The notes: generated from the sequence alone by a model not told the origin. Shown: positions 45,912 to 55,087, counted from the first letter of the stretch. The stretch is DNA of 62,695 nucleotides from an uncultured Prevotella sp. (GCA_900543975.1 UQTI01000007.1:1-62695); one strand, 5' to 3'. Made by a program: numbers and translations.

Positions 45912-47237
45912 ATGAACATCAAAACACGTCTTGCTGTGATGAACTTCCTCGAATTTGCTGTTTGGGGAGCATATCTCACGTCTATGGGCAACTATTTGGG
46001 CAAAGCCGGAATGGGAGCCGAAATTGCCTGGTTCTATGCCATTCAGGGCATTGTCTCTATCTTTATGCCAACCATCGTGGGCATTGTTGCTGACAAATAT
46101 GTGCAACCGCAGCGCATGTTAGGTATCTGCCATCTGTTGGCAGGCTTAGGTATGGTCGGCCTGTTCTATCTTGGCATGACCAATGCACAACCAGACAAGA
46201 CGACATTCATAGCAATATACTCGCTCAGCGTGGCTTTCTATATGCCTACGCTAGCTCTCTCTAACACCGCAGCATTCGCCATTCTTAAGGGCAAGGGCTA
46301 CGATACCGTTACCGACTTCCCGCCTATTCGTGTGCTTGGTACAGTAGGCTTTATCGTAACTATGTGGTTTGTCAACTGCGCTTCATGGGATAACGGCGCT
46401 TTTTCGTTTGGCTTTGCAGCAAACGACTTTAAGTTCCAGTATACCCACATGCAGTTCCTTGTATCTGGAATCCTCAGTTTCGTGCTCTTTGCATACTGCA
46501 TGACCCTGCCCGCTTGTCCTATCGTAAAGCACGAAGAGAAGAAAAGCGTTGCTGAAATGCTTGGCTTCAGCGCTTTCAAACTGTTCAAGGACAAGAAGAT
46601 GGCATTGTTCTTCATCTTCTCTTGCTTGCTTGGAATGTCGTTGCAGGTAACAAATAGCTATGCAACGCCTTTTATTACCAGTTTCAAGGGTGATGCTCTG
46701 CTTGCTGACACGTTTGCTGCCAACAACGCAACGTTGCTGGTGTCAATCTCACAAGTGTCGGAGGCTCTTTGCATTCTCATGATCCCGTTCTTCCTGCGCC
46801 GTTATGGCATCAAGATAGTGATGCTTATCGCTATGTTTGCATGGGTGGTACGCTTCGGCTTCTTCGGTTTGGGCAATCCCGCCATGCCGGGTGTCATTCT
46901 CTTTGTTCTGTCTTGCGTTGTCTATGGTGTGGCCTTCGACTTCTTTAATGTGTCTGGCGGTTTGTTTGTTGATCAAAAGTGTGATACCAATGTGCGTGCC
47001 TCGGCACAGGGCCTCTTTATGCTTATGACAAATGGTTTAGGAGCTACCATCGGCACGTTGCTTGCTGGAGAGGTCATAAACCATTATTGTTCATGGAATG
47101 AGGATGGTTATCTGCTTGGCGACTGGCAGACCTGTTGGTTCATTTTTGCAGCTTACGCCCTCGTGGTTGGAGTGCTTTTTGCTCTCGTCTTCCGTCAGAA
47201 AAAAGAGAATGAAGAGCTCTCAAAGACAGAAAAATGA
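45912..47237 (+). CDS. Nucleoside permease (NHS/NupG-type MFS)
   Basis: The 441 residues have about 12 membrane helices and belong to the nucleoside:H+ symporter branch of MFS, with FLEFAVWGAYLTSMGNYL at the start and TDFPPIRVLGTVGF in the middle. It should import purine and pyrimidine nucleosides, which fits nearby salvage and purine genes (xpt, guaA). It is monocistronic, with its own promoter and terminator. Confidence 0.9.
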   Translation: MNIKTRLAVMNFLEFAVWGAYLTSMGNYLGKAGMGAEIAWFYAIQGIVSIFMPTIVGIVADKYVQPQRMLGICHLLAGLGMVGLFYLGMTNAQPDKTTFIAIYSLSVAFYMPTLALSNTAAFAILKGKGYDTVTDFPPIRVLGTVGFIVTMWFVNCASWDNGAFSFGFAANDFKFQYTHMQFLVSGILSFVLFAYCMTLPACPIVKHEEKKSVAEMLGFSAFKLFKDKKMALFFIFSCLLGMSLQVTNSYATPFITSFKGDALLADTFAANNATLLVSISQVSEALCILMIPFFLRRYGIKIVMLIAMFAWVVRFGFFGLGNPAMPGVILFVLSCVVYGVAFDFFNVSGGLFVDQKCDTNVRASAQGLFMLMTNGLGATIGTLLAGEVINHYCSWNEDGYLLGDWQTCWFIFAAYALVVGVLFALVFRQKKENEELSKTEK

Positions 47238-47284
47238 TATAAAAAGACAAGAAAGTGGATTTATATTAAACAAATTTAAAGATT

Positions 47285-47358
47285 GACAAGGAGATATGAT
47301 TTGTAGATGAGTGTGTCGAATGTTATGCTCAGAAAATAATCAAGCGTATCTCCTTGTC
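47285..47358 (+). terminator. Long-loop hairpin after the nucleoside permease
   Basis: GACAAGGAGATA at 47285-47296 pairs perfectly with TATCTCCTTGTC at 47347-47358, followed by a T run. The loop is 50 bases. It is probably a terminator, of the same long-loop form as the one at 45710-45791. Confidence 0.65.
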
Positions 47359-47450
47359 TTTTTAATTTGTTTTTGTTTTATCCTTCTCTTGTTTATAATA
47401 ATATATGCTTGGAAAATATAATATAAGTTTATCGTAGAGTAATGTAATAT

Positions 47451-48176
47451 ATGAAAGAAGCAAGATATTTTTATGTTCCCAATGCTCGTAATGCTGGTGA
47501 GTTGCCTGCTGACGAGGCTACTCATGCCTTACGCGTGTTGCGCCTTAAGCCAGGCGATGAGATGTTTCTTATGGATGGCGAGGGTGGCATTTTTCGTGCG
47601 GAGGTTACTCGTGCTGACAAACATTGTTGCTACGACATTGTTGAAGAGTGGACCAAACAGAAAGACTGGTCTTCATACATCCATTTGGCGATCGCACCAA
47701 CGAAGATGATGGAACGGATGGAATGGTTGGCGGAAAAAGCTACAGAGATTGGTTTCGATGAGCTGTCGTTCCTTAACTGTAAATTCTCTGAACGTAAGAA
47801 TCTACGTGTTGATAGGGTAGAGAAGATCGTGGTGTCGGCAATGAAGCAAAGTCGTAAACCCCAATTGCCTGTGGTCAATGCTTTATGTTCATTTGACGAA
47901 TTTATTAAAAACCATTCTACAGGACACCGTTATATAGCCCATTGTTATAATGAGGTAGAACGTCACGATTTCTTTGACCAGTTGACAGCTCTCACAGACG
48001 ATGAACCTGTAACGGTTCTTGTGGGACCAGAGGGCGATTTCTCTATAGAAGAAGTGCGCAAAGCTGTTGACAATGGATATGTATCTATTTCTCTTGGCAA
48101 GAGTCGTCTGCGCACAGAGACCGCCGGGCTTTCGGCTGTTATGCTGGCACGATTGGTAAAACGTATAGAAGATTAA
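47451..48176 (+). CDS. rsmE: 16S rRNA (uracil1498-N3)-methyltransferase
   Basis: The 241 residues contain a short N-terminal PUA-like domain and a SPOUT knot methyltransferase. The C-terminal SAM-binding knot is seen in VLVGPEGDFSIEEV and SLGKSRLRTETAGLSAVML. It methylates U1498 of 16S rRNA. It is followed 38 bp later by the DUF4836 lipoprotein gene, probably in the same transcript. Confidence 0.95.
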   Translation: MKEARYFYVPNARNAGELPADEATHALRVLRLKPGDEMFLMDGEGGIFRAEVTRADKHCCYDIVEEWTKQKDWSSYIHLAIAPTKMMERMEWLAEKATEIGFDELSFLNCKFSERKNLRVDRVEKIVVSAMKQSRKPQLPVVNALCSFDEFIKNHSTGHRYIAHCYNEVERHDFFDQLTALTDDEPVTVLVGPEGDFSIEEVRKAVDNGYVSISLGKSRLRTETAGLSAVMLARLVKRIED

Positions 48177-48214
48177 TGATATAGCAGAAATGCGGAATCT
48201 TTAATAAACAGAAA

Positions 48215-49573
48215 ATGAACATTACAAAAACTTATGTAAGTAAATTCTTGATAGGGGCTGTTGTTCTTATGGCGGCCTTTCTGTCTTCATGTAGCAACAA
48301 CGACTATGTTAAAAACATTCCCAACAATTGCACGGCCCTGTTGTCGGTTGATGCTAAACGAGTGGAGGGTGTGGATGGTAGTGGACTCTTAAAAAAGATT
48401 CTACCAGTTGAAGATGCATCGTCTGTAGGCATAGACTTTAAAGAGAAGGTTTATCTGTTTGAGACTGTAGACGGTAACATTGGTCTTGCTGCCAAGATTA
48501 AAAACGAGAGCGATTTTACAAAGAATATAGACGCTCTTGTGAAAAGTGGAGTTTGTGCTCGGCCAACAAAGAAAGCCAACATTAGCTTTGTGATGATAAA
48601 AAACTCATGGCTTGTTGCTTATAACAGCGATGCGTTGATGATGGTTGGCCCTATAACAGTTGCTGCACGCCCGTCTGTAGAGAATTTTGCCATTGCTTGT
48701 TTCAGGCAGGAAGAAGAGCAGAGCGTCATGGCTTCTAAATTGTACCAACGTCTTGACACCATTGATGCTCCTATCGCTCTTGTGTGTCAGGCACAGGCTC
48801 TGCCCGAAAAACTTGTTGCGCCATTTACCATTGGGGCTCCAAAAGAAGCAGACGCTTCACAGGTCATGATTGCTGCAAAAATTAGCGTAATGAACAAGAC
48901 TCTGCTTATTGACGGTAAGACCTATTCTGAAAACGCTGATATTGACAAGGCATTAAAAGAATCGCAAGAGAAATTGCGTCCTATAACTCCAACGTTGGTA
49001 AAAGCCTTTAATGAAGAACGGCTTTTAGGTATGTTCATGAACGTAAACGGCAAAGATTTCTTGCCCATGCTTCATCAGAACAAGTATATTCAGGCTTTGC
49101 TTGTCGGTCTAAACACAGCCATCGACATGGACAATATCATCCGCAGCATAGATGGCGACATGGCGATAATGGTGCCTTCTTACAAAGAAACGAGCTTGTC
49201 TATGTCTCTTAATGCAAAGTTGGGCGACAGCAAATGGCTCTCCGATGTTGATTATTGGAAACAGTCGTGCCCTAAAGGAAGCTCTATTGCTGATGCTGGC
49301 AAAGACACCTATTGTTATACTGATGGCTCGATGAAATTTTTCTTTGGCGTCACGCCGCAACTCTATTTCTTTAGTGGCAACGATGAAGTTATTGCCCGCA
49401 AGTCGCTTGAGGCTTCGGTTAAGCCCTTGCCTGCAAATGTAGAATCGTTCATTATTGGTAGACGAATGGCTGTTGTGTTTAATCTACAGACCCTGTTGTC
49501 GTCGAATGACGGTCTTGAAACACTTCTCGCTCCTGTCTTTGGAACCGTTAATCGTGTCGTGTATGTTAACTGA
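48215..49573 (+). CDS. DUF4836 lipoprotein
   Basis: A 452-residue lipoprotein. The signal peptide ends in a lipobox with C26 (FLSSC), so it is anchored to a membrane. The remainder matches the Bacteroidetes DUF4836 family (NIPNNCTALLSVDAKRV; LLGMFMNVNGKDFLPML). These resemble DUF3352-type proteins with repeated alpha/beta modules; no function is known to me. Confidence 0.85.
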   Translation: MNITKTYVSKFLIGAVVLMAAFLSSCSNNDYVKNIPNNCTALLSVDAKRVEGVDGSGLLKKILPVEDASSVGIDFKEKVYLFETVDGNIGLAAKIKNESDFTKNIDALVKSGVCARPTKKANISFVMIKNSWLVAYNSDALMMVGPITVAARPSVENFAIACFRQEEEQSVMASKLYQRLDTIDAPIALVCQAQALPEKLVAPFTIGAPKEADASQVMIAAKISVMNKTLLIDGKTYSENADIDKALKESQEKLRPITPTLVKAFNEERLLGMFMNVNGKDFLPMLHQNKYIQALLVGLNTAIDMDNIIRSIDGDMAIMVPSYKETSLSMSLNAKLGDSKWLSDVDYWKQSCPKGSSIADAGKDTYCYTDGSMKFFFGVTPQLYFFSGNDEVIARKSLEASVKPLPANVESFIIGRRMAVVFNLQTLLSSNDGLETLLAPVFGTVNRVVYVN

Positions 49574-49674
49574 TTTGTGATGTTATATGCCCTTTTTGAC
49601 CAATAATCATTTTTTTTGAATTATTTTTGTCATTTTTTGGGCTTTATTATGTCAAAAATCATTATCTTCGCGTC

Positions 49675-49866
49675 ATGAAACTAAAATTAGAGTTGAAAAG
49701 ATTGTTTCTTTTCGCTATCATATCCTTGGGAACATTTGTTCTTACCCGCTCGCTTCTTGTTGCTGTGGGAGCATTAGTGCTGCTTTTTGTAGTAGACTAT
49801 TTCCTTGGAATATGGGAAAATAATCGTATAAATAAATCAGAGGACGAAGATGGCAAATCTGAATGA
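49675..49866 (+). CDS. Small two-helix membrane protein
   Basis: A 63-residue protein from ATG 49675; a longer in-frame start at 49627 is less likely because MKLKLELKR opens the conserved basic-plus-hydrophobic pattern. Two membrane helices (LFLFAIISLGTFVL and VAVGALVLLFVVDYFLGI) and an acidic C-tail follow. It overlaps the kinase gene by 17 bp, so the two are translationally coupled. Function is unknown. Confidence 0.7.
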   Translation: MKLKLELKRLFLFAIISLGTFVLTRSLLVAVGALVLLFVVDYFLGIWENNRINKSEDEDGKSE

Positions 49867-51406
49867 GCTATATAAACAATGGTGTGGTGAAGAACCAGCA
49901 TCTCTTGAGAAGATAGAAGGATCGGGAAGCAATCGACAGTATTATCGTATCCATGGCAGCAACGGACAGACGGTCATAGGTGTGATAGGTACTAGTCGTG
50001 ACGAGGACCATGCTTTTATTTATTTGTCAAAACATTTTGAACGCCGAAAACTGCCTGTTCCGCACATTCTGGCTGTTTCTGAAGATGAGTTGTGCTATCT
50101 GCAGACAGACCTTGGTAGCGTCTCGCTTTTCGATGCGTTGAAGGGTGGTCGCATGGCTGGCGGTAGATACAATGAGCATGAAAAGGAGTTGCTTCGTCGA
50201 ACCATTCGTGAACTTCCTAACATTCAGCTTCGTGGCGCTCGTGGATTGGAATGGGAAAACTGTTATCCTCAGCCAGAGTTTGATGAGGAAAGCGTGCTTT
50301 TTGATCTTAACTATTTCAAGTATTGTTTCCTCAAACCCTCAGAACTTGATTTTCATGAACTAAAGTTGGAGGCCAACTTCCATCTCTTTGCCAAAGATCT
50401 TGTGTCTGAGCAAGGAGAAAGTTTCCTTTACCGCGATTTTCAAGCGCGTAATGTGATGCTTACTCCTGACGGCAACCCTCAGTTTATTGATTATCAAGGT
50501 GGTCGTCGTGGACCTTACTATTATGACCTCGCTTCGTTCTTGTGGCAAGCATCGGCACGTTATCCGAAGAAACTGCGCCGTGAGCTTGTTGCCGAGTATT
50601 ATAAATCGTTGAAACATTATATCGAGGTGCCGCCTGTGCGTCATTTCACCAATCGCTTGCGTCTGTTCGTGTTGTTCCGTACTTTACAGGTGCTTGGTGC
50701 CTATGGCTATCGTGGCTATTTTGAGCGTAAGAAACATTTCCTCGACTCTATACCCCCTGCCATTGACAACTTGCGTGATCTTCTCTCACATGGCGACGAC
50801 TATCCATATCCTTATCTTATCGATATGTTGCGTCGTCTTACAGAGATGCCGCGCTACGCACATATTGAAGCTCCTGCCGTGAGCCGTACCGATGGTTTGC
50901 GTACAGCTGATAGCAGCCCGTATGTTTCAAATCCTCAGGACGGACCTGCCACGTTCTCAAAATATGACGGAAAAGGCCCTCTTGTGGTTCGCGTGTTTAG
51001 CTTCTCTTATCGTAAGGGCATTCCAGAAGACGAGTCGGGCAACGGTGGCGGCTATGTGTTCGACTGTCGTTCAACTCACAACCCCGGTCGTTATGAGCCT
51101 TACAAAAAACTGACAGGTCTTGATGAACCTGTAATCCGATTCCTTGAGGATGATGGCGAGATTCTTACGTTCCTTGATAGTGTTTATAAGCTTGCAGATG
51201 CTCATGTTAAGCGTTACATAGAGCGTGGCTTTACGAGCCTTATGTTCTCATTTGGATGTACTGGAGGTCAACATCGTAGCGTCTATTCGGCGCAACATCT
51301 TGCTGAGCATCTACATAAGAAATTCGGAATAGAGGTTCATGTGACACATCGCGAGCAAAACATTGCTCAGGTGTTTGAAGCAGAGAAGCGTAATGACGAT
51401 AAATAA
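49850..51406 (+). CDS. AmgK-like amino-sugar kinase fused to RapZ C-terminal domain
   Basis: The 518 residues hold an aminoglycoside-phosphotransferase-type kinase (about 1-340) and a RapZ C-terminal domain (about 375-510). The kinase has YRDFQARNVM (catalytic Asp) and FIDYQGG (metal Asp), the form seen in AmgK, which phosphorylates N-acetylmuramic acid or GlcNAc at C1 during wall recycling. The RapZ part has SFSYRKGIPED, FDCRSTHNPGRY and FGCTGGQHRSVY; in E. coli RapZ this region senses glucosamine 6-phosphate. The next gene is a MurU-type uridylyltransferase, supporting the recycling role. The ligand of the fused sensor is inferred. Confidence 0.88.
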   Translation: MANLNELYKQWCGEEPASLEKIEGSGSNRQYYRIHGSNGQTVIGVIGTSRDEDHAFIYLSKHFERRKLPVPHILAVSEDELCYLQTDLGSVSLFDALKGGRMAGGRYNEHEKELLRRTIRELPNIQLRGARGLEWENCYPQPEFDEESVLFDLNYFKYCFLKPSELDFHELKLEANFHLFAKDLVSEQGESFLYRDFQARNVMLTPDGNPQFIDYQGGRRGPYYYDLASFLWQASARYPKKLRRELVAEYYKSLKHYIEVPPVRHFTNRLRLFVLFRTLQVLGAYGYRGYFERKKHFLDSIPPAIDNLRDLLSHGDDYPYPYLIDMLRRLTEMPRYAHIEAPAVSRTDGLRTADSSPYVSNPQDGPATFSKYDGKGPLVVRVFSFSYRKGIPEDESGNGGGYVFDCRSTHNPGRYEPYKKLTGLDEPVIRFLEDDGEILTFLDSVYKLADAHVKRYIERGFTSLMFSFGCTGGQHRSVYSAQHLAEHLHKKFGIEVHVTHREQNIAQVFEAEKRNDDK

Positions 51407-51475
51407 AGAAGTTAGGTTCTTTTTAAATATTTGTTTAGTTTGAAGTTGACAACCAAATAAAATAATAACAAGAAT

Positions 51476-52225
51476 ATGATGCAGGCAATGCTTTTTGCGG
51501 CGGGCAAGGGAACTCGTCTTAAACCGCTTACCGACACCATGCCAAAAGCAATGGTTAGAGTAGGGGGTGAGCCGCTGGTAAAGCGTGTAATAGATAAACT
51601 TAAGGCATCGGGCGTTGACCGTATAGTGGTTAATGTTCATCATTTTGCCAGTCAGATAACCGATTATCTTAAAGAGAACAACAATTTCGATACAGATATT
51701 CGCATCTCTGACGAGACATCCCATCTTTTAAACACGGGTGGCGGAATAAAGAAGGCTGCTCCTTTGTTTGATCCTTCGGCGCCAATACTTATTCATAATG
51801 TAGACATTTTGAGTAATCTTGATCTCAGACAATTCTACAACTTGGCCCTTGATGAAGAAAACGGAAACATGGTTGACGCTGTGTTGCTTGTGAGCGAGCG
51901 CAAAACTCAACGCTACTTTCTGTTCAACGATGAGATGCATCTTGTTGGTTGGACCAATCTCGCAACAGGAGAGGTGAAAAGTCCGTGGCCCGATCTTAAG
52001 GTTGAGAATTGCCGAATGTTGGCTTTTGCTGGAATACATGTGTTTTCTCCTCGCCTTTTCAACTTGATGGAGCAATGGCCTGACGAGTTTTCTATTGTCG
52101 ATTTCTACCTTGCAGCATGTGCTAAACGCCGCATTATTGGATATGCAAAGAGCGATCTCAAACTCCTGGATATAGGCAAACTTGACACCTTGAGTCATGC
52201 TGAGACGTTTCTTAAGGAGTTGTAA
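51476..52225 (+). CDS. murU: MurU-like sugar-1-phosphate nucleotidyltransferase
   Basis: The 249 residues have the nucleotidyltransferase signature AAGKGTRLKPLTDTMPKAM and the sugar-binding NTGGGIKKA and HNVDILSN blocks. MurU makes UDP-MurNAc from MurNAc-1-phosphate, and its place 69 bp after the AmgK-type kinase matches the AmgK-MurU recycling pair that bypasses de novo synthesis. GlcNAc-1-phosphate or another sugar phosphate cannot be excluded. Confidence 0.85.
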   Translation: MMQAMLFAAGKGTRLKPLTDTMPKAMVRVGGEPLVKRVIDKLKASGVDRIVVNVHHFASQITDYLKENNNFDTDIRISDETSHLLNTGGGIKKAAPLFDPSAPILIHNVDILSNLDLRQFYNLALDEENGNMVDAVLLVSERKTQRYFLFNDEMHLVGWTNLATGEVKSPWPDLKVENCRMLAFAGIHVFSPRLFNLMEQWPDEFSIVDFYLAACAKRRIIGYAKSDLKLLDIGKLDTLSHAETFLKEL

Positions 52226-52318
52226 CACGAAACTTAAAAACAAGTTGTAACTTGTCGCTCATTGATATAAGTGATAAAGCATTAAGTAATAACAACAATA
52301 ATTTAACATTATAAATAA

Positions 52319-53929
52319 ATGCAACAGAAGATTATCATACTTGATTTCGGTTCGCAGACCACGCAGCTCATCGGCCGCCGTGTGCGCGAGCTTGACACCT
52401 TCTGCGAGATTATGCCTTACAATAAGTTTCCGAAGGATGATCCAAGCGTCATTGGTGTAATCCTTAGTGGAAGTCCTTATTCGGTTCATGACAAAGAGGC
52501 CTTTAAGGTAGATCTCAGCCAGTTTATCGGTCGCCTTCCTGTATTGGGCATCTGCTATGGTGCTCAGTATCTGTCGTATGCGCAAGGTGGAAAGGTTGAG
52601 GCTGCAGATTCTCGCGAGTATGGACGTGCCAACCTTGAGCAGTTTGATGCCGACAATGCCCTGTTTAAGGGTTTCGTGCCGAACTCGCAGGTGTGGATGA
52701 GCCATGGTGACACAATAACTGCTATCCCTGAGGGATATAAATGTATTGCTTCAACGGCTAACGTTAAGTTTGCTGCTTATGCTTCAGAAAGCGAGCCTGT
52801 GTGGGCTGTACAGTTCCATCCTGAAGTGTTCCATTCATTACAGGGAACACAGTTGTTGAAAAATTTTGTTGTGGACATTTGTGGAAGCCGTCAAGATTGG
52901 AGCGCCGACTCATTTGTTGAGACTACCGTAAATGAGCTTAAGGCTCAGCTTGGTGACGATAAGGTCATTCTTGGCCTCTCGGGTGGTGTCGACTCAAGCG
53001 TAGCTGCCGTACTTCTCAATAAGGCCATCGGCAAGAACCTTACATGTATATTTGTTGACCATGGCATGCTTCGCAAAAACGAGTTCCGCGATGTCATGGA
53101 AGACTATAAGTGTCTTGGCCTGAATGTTATTGGTGTTGATGCAAGCGCTAAGTTCTTTGCCGATTTGGCAGGTGTAACAGATCCTGAGCAGAAGCGCAAA
53201 ATCATCGGTCGCGATTTTGTTGAAGTGTTTAACGCAGAAGCAAAGAAGCAGACAGGTGCCAAATGGCTGGCTCAGGGCACTATATACCCTGACCGCATCG
53301 AAAGCCTTAACATCACGGGCAAGGTGATAAAGAGCCACCACAACGTGGGCGGACTGCCAAAGGAGATGAACCTGCAGCTCTGCGAACCGCTGAAATGGCT
53401 GTTCAAAGACGAGGTGCGCCGCGTGGGTCGTTCGATGGGAATGCCTGAGCATCTCATCACCCGCCATCCGTTCCCGGGTCCAGGACTGGCAGTGCGTATC
53501 CTCGGCGACATCACTCCTGAGAAGGTTCGCATCCTACAGGATGCCGACGACATCTATATCCGCGGTCTGCGCGAGTATAAGGTGAAACTCTCTGGTGAGG
53601 ATGCGCGTCGCGTGTTGGCTGCCGGCGTTCCTGCCGACATGCAGAACGGCGAGATTGAGGTGTCTCTCTACGACCAGATATGGCAGGCAGGCACGGTGCT
53701 TCTGTCTACCGTACGCTCTGTTGGCGTTATGGGTGATGAACGTACATATGAGCATCCTGTTGCTTTGCGTGCTGTTACATCTACAGATGCCATGACTGCC
53801 GACTGGGCGCATCTGCCTTACGATTTTATGGCAAAGGTAAGTAATGAAATCATTAATAAGGTGCGTGGTGTAAACCGAGTTTGCTATGACATCTCGTCTA
53901 AGCCACCATCAACAATTGAGTGGGAATAA
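52319..53929 (+). CDS. guaA: GMP synthase (glutamine-hydrolysing)
   Basis: It converts XMP to GMP with glutamine and ATP. The 536 residues contain a class I glutamine amidotransferase with C79 (GICYG), H167 and E169 (FHPEV). The ATP-PPase P-loop LSGGVDSS is at 220-227, and a C-terminal dimerisation domain ends in KPPSTIEWE. It is the last core gene before the accessory island; guaA 3' ends are known integration sites for tyrosine-integrase elements. Confidence 0.97.
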   Translation: MQQKIIILDFGSQTTQLIGRRVRELDTFCEIMPYNKFPKDDPSVIGVILSGSPYSVHDKEAFKVDLSQFIGRLPVLGICYGAQYLSYAQGGKVEAADSREYGRANLEQFDADNALFKGFVPNSQVWMSHGDTITAIPEGYKCIASTANVKFAAYASESEPVWAVQFHPEVFHSLQGTQLLKNFVVDICGSRQDWSADSFVETTVNELKAQLGDDKVILGLSGGVDSSVAAVLLNKAIGKNLTCIFVDHGMLRKNEFRDVMEDYKCLGLNVIGVDASAKFFADLAGVTDPEQKRKIIGRDFVEVFNAEAKKQTGAKWLAQGTIYPDRIESLNITGKVIKSHHNVGGLPKEMNLQLCEPLKWLFKDEVRRVGRSMGMPEHLITRHPFPGPGLAVRILGDITPEKVRILQDADDIYIRGLREYKVKLSGEDARRVLAAGVPADMQNGEIEVSLYDQIWQAGTVLLSTVRSVGVMGDERTYEHPVALRAVTSTDAMTADWAHLPYDFMAKVSNEIINKVRGVNRVCYDISSKPPSTIEWE

Positions 53930-53989
53930 TCGGAATACCGATGAACAGCCACTCAAATAAAGATGAGTTAATTTAAACTCAATAAGTTA

Positions 53990-54031
53990 GGGGATTCGTT
54001 GACGTAACAGCTTGATAGTCAACAAATCCCC
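53990..54031 (+). terminator. Intrinsic terminator after guaA
   Basis: GGGGATTCGTTGAC at 53990-54003 pairs with GTCAACAAATCCCC at 54018-54031 with one mismatch and is followed by TTTC. Confidence 0.8.
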
Positions 54032-54088
54032 TTTCTTGTACATTTTATCCAAAACCGTCCCCGATTTCGTCCCTGCTTATCCCCGATA

Positions 54089-54100
54089 GGATAGCTATCC
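54089..54100. repeat. 12-bp perfect palindrome at the integrase tail
   Basis: GGATAGCTATCC is self-complementary and lies across the stop codon of the integrase remnant. It could be part of an attachment or regulatory site; nothing in the sequence proves this. Confidence 0.45.
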
Positions 54101-54280
54101 GATAGGGTTGAAATCCAATAGCTTTGCAATTTGTTCGGGTGTTGCCTTCACATATTTATAGAACGTGCGTTCATTGGTATGACCTGTCAGCTGCATAATG
54201 GTATACATTTCACAAATGCCTTCCAAATGAATTTCTTTTCCGTTGAGGGATGGAGTTATGTCTATATCAAATTTGTACAT
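54095..54280 (-). pseudogene. C-terminal remnant of a tyrosine recombinase (integrase)
   Basis: The 61-codon frame ends with IMQLTGHTNERTFYKYVK, the last conserved segment of Bacteroidetes tyrosine recombinases, with the GH pair and the nucleophilic tyrosine region. The first 24 residues do not look like integrase and the catalytic core is absent, so the rest of the gene has been lost. It begins 12 bp after the mini-MetK stop and points toward guaA. It marks the edge of an old integrative element. Confidence 0.75.
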
Positions 54281-54292
54281 GTCACTTGCTCA

Positions 54293-55081
54293 TTAGAACA
54301 ATCCCCACTCGGCAAATTTCTCGAATCCGCCAATTCTCGTGATGTAGTTACGAGCGATTTCCACTATTTCACGATAAGGCTTACCATCTATCTCTGTGTC
54401 ACCAATGGCACAGAATAACTCCACAGGCTTGCCTGTTTTTTGAGCTTTCAAGAAAGCGTAGATGTTGACGGAAACATCAGCTTTGCTTAGGTCCTTGCCC
54501 TGCACTCCACCGCCCGAAACAGATTGAGCCATATCAGAGCCAAGTTTGCGGTTTGTAGCACCTGCGTCAACGTCTGTTCCACCTGTCCAATCTCCAAGAG
54601 GATTGATAACAGCATTTGGATAGAGCTTCTTTAAGTCCTCAGTCTTGGCGTTACTTTGACAGATAATCAATTTACCGTCAGCTAATACATACTTGCCATC
54701 CGAAGGGTAACTCTCATAGATGTCGTGGGCTATTTTGCTGAGGGTACGCTCCTCCTCAGTGAGTGGAACGCCCTTGAAAATACCATTGTCGCCACAACGG
54801 ATAGCTCCGTCTTGGTTGCTTGCAAGGATAGGGTCTTGTGCTACCATTACGAGAGATACTTTCAAGTCTCTACGCTTAGTAATACGGCTAACAATAGCTT
54901 CAGCCTCAGCGTCTGAAATGTTCACACTACTCTCAATAATGAGATTAACAACACCATGTCCGAGCAATACCTCTACAGCAATTTTCGGATTCTCTACCTT
55001 TGAGTACGCAAGGTCAACCAATGCCCCTGCAATTCTGTCTGCCACCTTATCGGGATGGCAAGGATTTACTTTTTCAATCAT
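54293..55081 (-). CDS. Compact S-adenosylmethionine synthetase-like protein
   Basis: The 262 residues carry MetK landmarks in order: HPDK (9-12), GDNG (97-100), NPLGDWTGG then NRKLGSD (160-183) and GGGVQGKD (190-197), with lysines K196 and K200 matching the ATP-site lysines of MetK. Bacterial MetK is normally about 385-430 residues, so about a third is missing, mostly from the first and central domains. It may make SAM, or bind or cleave a related nucleotide. It is the third gene of the NADAR operon, 6 bp after the Cys4 gene. A full-length metK would be expected elsewhere in the chromosome. Confidence 0.8.
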   Translation of the reverse strand: MIEKVNPCHPDKVADRIAGALVDLAYSKVENPKIAVEVLLGHGVVNLIIESSVNISDAEAEAIVSRITKRRDLKVSLVMVAQDPILASNQDGAIRCGDNGIFKGVPLTEEERTLSKIAHDIYESYPSDGKYVLADGKLIICQSNAKTEDLKKLYPNAVINPLGDWTGGTDVDAGATNRKLGSDMAQSVSGGGVQGKDLSKADVSVNIYAFLKAQKTGKPVELFCAIGDTEIDGKPYREIVEIARNYITRIGGFEKFAEWGLF

Positions 55082-55087
55082 AATTTA

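Noticed and set aside
54293..55081. The chromosomal housekeeping metK
   Set aside because: At 262 residues it is far shorter than normal MetK, lies in an accessory island and belongs to a tight operon with unrelated genes.
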